From positions 18,755 through 82,754 of the forward strand of contig JBCCTQ010000017.1 of the NCBI GenBank assembly GCA_039198225.1: a DNA stretch of 64,000 bases, given 5' to 3'. This document shows, one piece after another, positions 62,066-64,000 of this stretch (position 1 is the first letter of the stretch; each line of letters starts with the position of its first letter). The notes under the pieces were generated by a model. It did no database searches, was not told the origin of the DNA, and saw nothing but the letters and a program-made list of their open reading frames with translations. The DNA comes from JASJAR01 sp039198225. GTDB lineage: Bacteria > Pseudomonadota > Alphaproteobacteria > Rhodobacterales > Rhodobacteraceae. The position numbers were made by a program, and so were the translations under genes.

Positions 62066-62919
62066 TCGGCTCCCTGGGCAACTTTGAGGTCAGGATAGCT
62101 CCCCCATTCGGCCCAAGATCCGTCATAGAGCGAGACGTCGGTCTTGCCGAGCCGGGCGAGGGCGAGAAAGACAATCGCGGCGGTGATGCCCGATCCGCAG
62201 GTGGTGATGGCAGGTTTTGCGAGGTCAACCTCGGCCGCTGCGAAGATCTCGGCGAGGGCATCGGCGGTCTTCATCGTGCCGTCGGCGTTGAGAAGCTCGC
62301 CATAGGGGAGGTTTTTCGAGCCGGGAATATGGCCCCCCCGGAGACCCGGCCGGGGTTCGGGGGCGGTGCCGTTGAACCGTTCGGGAGGCCTGGCGTCGAT
62401 GATCTCGTAATCGCCAAGTTTCGAGGCCGCGGCCACTTGAGTGACGTCGCGCACCAAGGCGGCCTGGCGGGCGATGGTGATATGACGATCGCGTAGGACG
62501 GGCGGGCTGTCTGAGACCGGGCGGTCGTCCCGTTGCCACTTCGGAAAGCCCCCGTCGAGGACGGCGATATCGGTCTTTCCCATCAGCCGAAACGTCCACC
62601 AGACCCTGGCGGCCGAGAAAAGACCCATCCGATCATAGACCACCACATGGTGGCCGTCCCCCACGCCCATGGCCCGCATTCGGCTGATGAACTTTTCCGG
62701 TGGTGGCGCCATATGGGGCATCGCCCGGGCGGTGTCGGATATCTCGTCGATATCGAAGAACCGGGCGCCGGGGATATGGCTTTCTTCGTGCTCTGTCTTA
62801 GGATCCTTGCCCGATCCCGGGAGATACCACGTGGCGTCCAGGATCCTCAGATCCGGATCGTCGAGATGGGCGGCGAGCCAATCGGTCGAGACAAGTGTTC
62901 TGGGATCGTCGGCGGACAT
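62062..62919 (-). CDS. sseA: 3-mercaptopyruvate sulfurtransferase
   Basis: 285 residues, two rhodanese domains. N-domain: LVSTDWLAAHLDDPDLRILDATWYLPGSGKDP. C-domain active site is CGSGITAAIV, the CG-S-G-x form of mercaptopyruvate sulfurtransferases rather than CRKGVT of thiosulfate enzymes. It transfers sulfur from 3-mercaptopyruvate, which is made from cysteine by aminotransferases; pairing with an aminotransferase gene in one operon is therefore sensible. ATGA overlap downstream. Confidence 0.94.
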   Translation of the reverse strand: MSADDPRTLVSTDWLAAHLDDPDLRILDATWYLPGSGKDPKTEHEESHIPGARFFDIDEISDTARAMPHMAPPPEKFISRMRAMGVGDGHHVVVYDRMGLFSAARVWWTFRLMGKTDIAVLDGGFPKWQRDDRPVSDSPPVLRDRHITIARQAALVRDVTQVAAASKLGDYEIIDARPPERFNGTAPEPRPGLRGGHIPGSKNLPYGELLNADGTMKTADALAEIFAAAEVDLAKPAITTCGSGITAAIVFLALARLGKTDVSLYDGSWAEWGSYPDLKVAQGAE

Positions 62920-62997
62920 CGGGCGGCCTGGAGCATGTTTGCGGGTCCTCGCCTACGCCTGTCTCCGGGCCGTCGCAAGGGGGAGCTTTCTCGGTGA

Positions 62998-63032
62998 AAA
63001 AGCCGCTCCCCTTTTGTTGGGGAGCGGCTTTT
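62998..63032. terminator. Bidirectional terminator-like hairpin
   Basis: AAAAGCCGCTCCCC (62998-63011), 7-base loop, GGGGAGCGGCTTTT (63019-63032): a 14-bp perfect stem with A- and T-tracts on the two ends. It serves best as the terminator of the small-protein genes on the minus strand, and separates them from sseA. Confidence 0.9.
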
Positions 63033-63069
63033 GGGCCCGCGAGGGGGGGGGTGTGGGCCCTTGGGGGGC

Positions 63070-63306
63070 TTAGTTTTTCAGAACCGACGCGATGGCGGCT
63101 TGGACCTGAACGCGGGTGCGGTCGGTGTCGTTGTCGGCGGCGTTGATCGCGACCCACTGGGTCCGGGAGAGGTTGCCTGCGTCAACCGAGAAGCCGAACT
63201 TGTCGAGCGTGTTCTGGGCTTCAACGGCCAGCTGCGAAGGAGCCATGGCCGATGCGGTCGTGGCGAGGGCAAGGGTGGCGGCGGTGGCAAAGATTGCGAG
63301 TTTCAT
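63070..63306 (-). CDS. Small secreted protein, copy A
   Basis: 78 residues. Signal peptide MKLAIFATAATLALATTASA then a 58-residue mature part (MAPSQLAVEAQNTLDKFGFSVDAGNLSRTQWVAINAADND), without cysteines. The start is preceded by AAAGGA. 72 of 78 residues match copy B; the six changes are V/A, N/D, A/S, T/S, V/G and Q/E (A/B). I do not recognise the family. It could be a periplasmic or exported small protein; the mature sequence looks like a small two-helix domain. Confidence 0.85.
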   Translation of the reverse strand: MKLAIFATAATLALATTASAMAPSQLAVEAQNTLDKFGFSVDAGNLSRTQWVAINAADNDTDRTRVQVQAAIASVLKN

Positions 63307-63335
63307 AACGTGGTCCTTTCAAGTCTATGAGGGAG

Positions 63336-63369
63336 GGGTCCCGGCGAGGGGGAGGGATGGCCGGGACCC
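63336..63369. other. Hairpin between the two small genes
   Basis: GGGTCCCGGC (63336-63345) pairs with GCCGGGACCC (63360-63369) around a 14-base purine-rich loop. No T-run. Possibly an mRNA processing or partial terminator between the two copies on the minus strand. Confidence 0.55.
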
Positions 63370-63387
63370 GGGGGTGAGTGGTCTGGC

Positions 63388-63624
63388 TTAGTTTTTCAGA
63401 ACCGACGCGATGGCGGCTTGGACTTCGCCGCGGGTGCGGTCGCTGTCGTTGTCGGAGGCGTTGATCGCGACCCACTGGGTCCGGGAGAGATCGCCTGCGT
63501 CAACCGAGAAGCCGAACTTGTCGAGCGTGTTCTGGGCTTCAGCGGCCAGCTGCGAAGGGGCCATGGCCGATGCGGTTGTGGCGAGGGCGAGGGTGGCGGC
63601 GGTGGCGAAGATTGCGAGTTTCAT
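63388..63624 (-). CDS. Small secreted protein, copy B
   Basis: 78 residues from ATG at 63624 (nine more codons upstream are open but the ribosome site GAAAGGA fits 63624). Same signal peptide as copy A, then MAPSQLAAEAQNTLDKFGFSVDAGDLSRTQWVAINASDND. It is the upstream of the two copies in transcription order. Function unknown. High identity implies recent duplication or gene conversion. Confidence 0.85.
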   Translation of the reverse strand: MKLAIFATAATLALATTASAMAPSQLAAEAQNTLDKFGFSVDAGDLSRTQWVAINASDNDSDRTRGEVQAAIASVLKN

Positions 63625-63952
63625 AACGTTGGTCCTTTCAGTGTGGGACATATGCGGTGGCGTCCCGGGGTTTGTTTGGCTGGGACTTGGCGTCCCGATG
63701 AGGCTGAATTGGGGAGCGGATGGGGGCGCTTCAACTCACAGCGAACTCACCCGATCTCACGTCGATTTGGCCTTGAAATGAGCGCCCGGCGGCCCCAGCG
63801 GGGGGCGGACCCCAAGAAATCAAAGGGCTCGGGGCGACACATATTTCACGTCCCCGCCAGCGCTCACGGCAATGGGAGCCCAATTCCGGGTCTTCGCAAA
63901 AAAGCACAATCCGCTGTGCAAGAGATCTGCGCCCCGTCCCCCACCGCAAGGC
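63625..63952. other. Non-coding stretch upstream of the small secreted genes
   Basis: 328 bases. It should hold the promoter for the minus-strand small genes, but I could not pick one with confidence. A 72-codon minus-strand frame at 63731-63949 has no ribosome site and reads like noise. No tRNA or other RNA gene was seen. Confidence 0.4.
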
Positions 63953-63999
63953 GCCGGATTATGCTCCATAATCCGGCCCGAATTCCAAAAGGAATTCGG
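63953..63999. terminator. Twin perfect hairpins at right edge
   Basis: Hairpin 1: GCCGGATTAT (63953-63962), loop GCTCC, ATAATCCGGC (63968-63977). Hairpin 2: CCGAATTCC (63978-63986), loop AAAA, GGAATTCGG (63991-63999). They abut without a spacer, exactly as the pair at 11863-11912, and the shared frame is GCCGG...CCGGC followed by CCGA...TCGG. The gene it serves is outside the window. Confidence 0.65.
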
Positions 64000-64000
64000 C

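Larger units (their letters stand above)
63068..63640. repeat. Tandem duplication of about 255 bp
   Basis: Copy A spans about 63068-63321 and copy B about 63386-63640, offset 318 bases. Each covers one small secreted-protein gene with its ribosome site. They differ at only a few scattered positions. The intervening 64 bases, including a hairpin, are not repeated. Confidence 0.9.

Noticed and set aside
63731..63949. A 72-codon minus-strand frame near the right edge
   Set aside because: No ribosome site, atypical composition and it runs over likely promoter DNA.

Overview
The window reads as chromosomal DNA of an alphaproteobacterium of the order Rhodobacterales (Rhodobacter/Roseobacter group). 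The evidence is GC-rich coding sequence, a Rhodobacter-type 16-strand porin pair, the tightly overlapping leuS-lptE-holA operon, DUF2125, DUF3576 and DUF6478 proteins, a RibA with a long N-terminal extension, a GAFTGA-less NtrC-type regulator of the kind known from Rhodobacter, and a 22-base motif placed just after stop codons that I recall from intergenic DNA of this order. I see no tRNA, rRNA, CRISPR array, insertion sequence or prophage. About 67 protein genes are supported.

Region by region. 0-9 kb: an inositol-monophosphatase-type gene (cut by the window edge), pmbA, a DUF2125 protein, a short-chain dehydrogenase, then holA, lptE, leuS and a DUF3576 lipoprotein on the minus strand. 9-15 kb: two tandem paralogous porins, yggS, an L,D-transpeptidase, a GNAT enzyme, ribA and a CenR-like response regulator. 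15-26 kb: the most distinctive part. It holds an orphan polytopic membrane protein, then (divergent) a two-component pair, an oxalate/formate-family MFS transporter, a YdeP-type molybdopterin oxidoreductase and its FdhD sulfurtransferase, followed by xth. 26-31 kb: cutA, tetR, S-formylglutathione hydrolase, YaiI, a HAD protein, an alpha/beta hydrolase and an MFS carrier. 32-41 kb: zapE, an orphan ATP-grasp protein behind accD-folC, a CPBP protease, ilvD, a small lipoprotein, DUF6478 and a hypothetical protein. 41-56 kb: a LysR regulator, an OmpA-like protein, housekeeping enzymes (CinA-like, SfsA, MetAP, RsmD, PhhB), a Kef-type antiporter, a peroxiredoxin and a ferredoxin-reductase-like flavoprotein. 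55-64 kb: mlaA-mlaC, a class A PBP, glnK-amtB, an aromatic aminotransferase with sseA, and two nearly identical small secreted proteins in tandem.

How it fits together. The 17.1-25.7 kb block looks like one regulated unit: a membrane sensor kinase and an NtrC-family regulator that has lost the sigma-54 contact loop lie directly upstream of a monocarboxylate/oxalate carrier, a formate-dehydrogenase-like molybdoenzyme and the protein that sulfurates its cofactor. Two identical 13-base direct repeats 43 bp apart sit in the leader of the transporter. GlnK-AmtB forms a standard nitrogen-sensing pair with a candidate sigma-54-like promoter. Several intergenic elements merit attention: twin perfect hairpins of the same architecture at 11.9 kb and at the right edge, a 14-bp palindrome inside the promoter of the second porin, and the post-stop motif at 4.3 and 60.9 kb. 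Functions are assigned by recognition of motifs and family resemblance; no database search was run.
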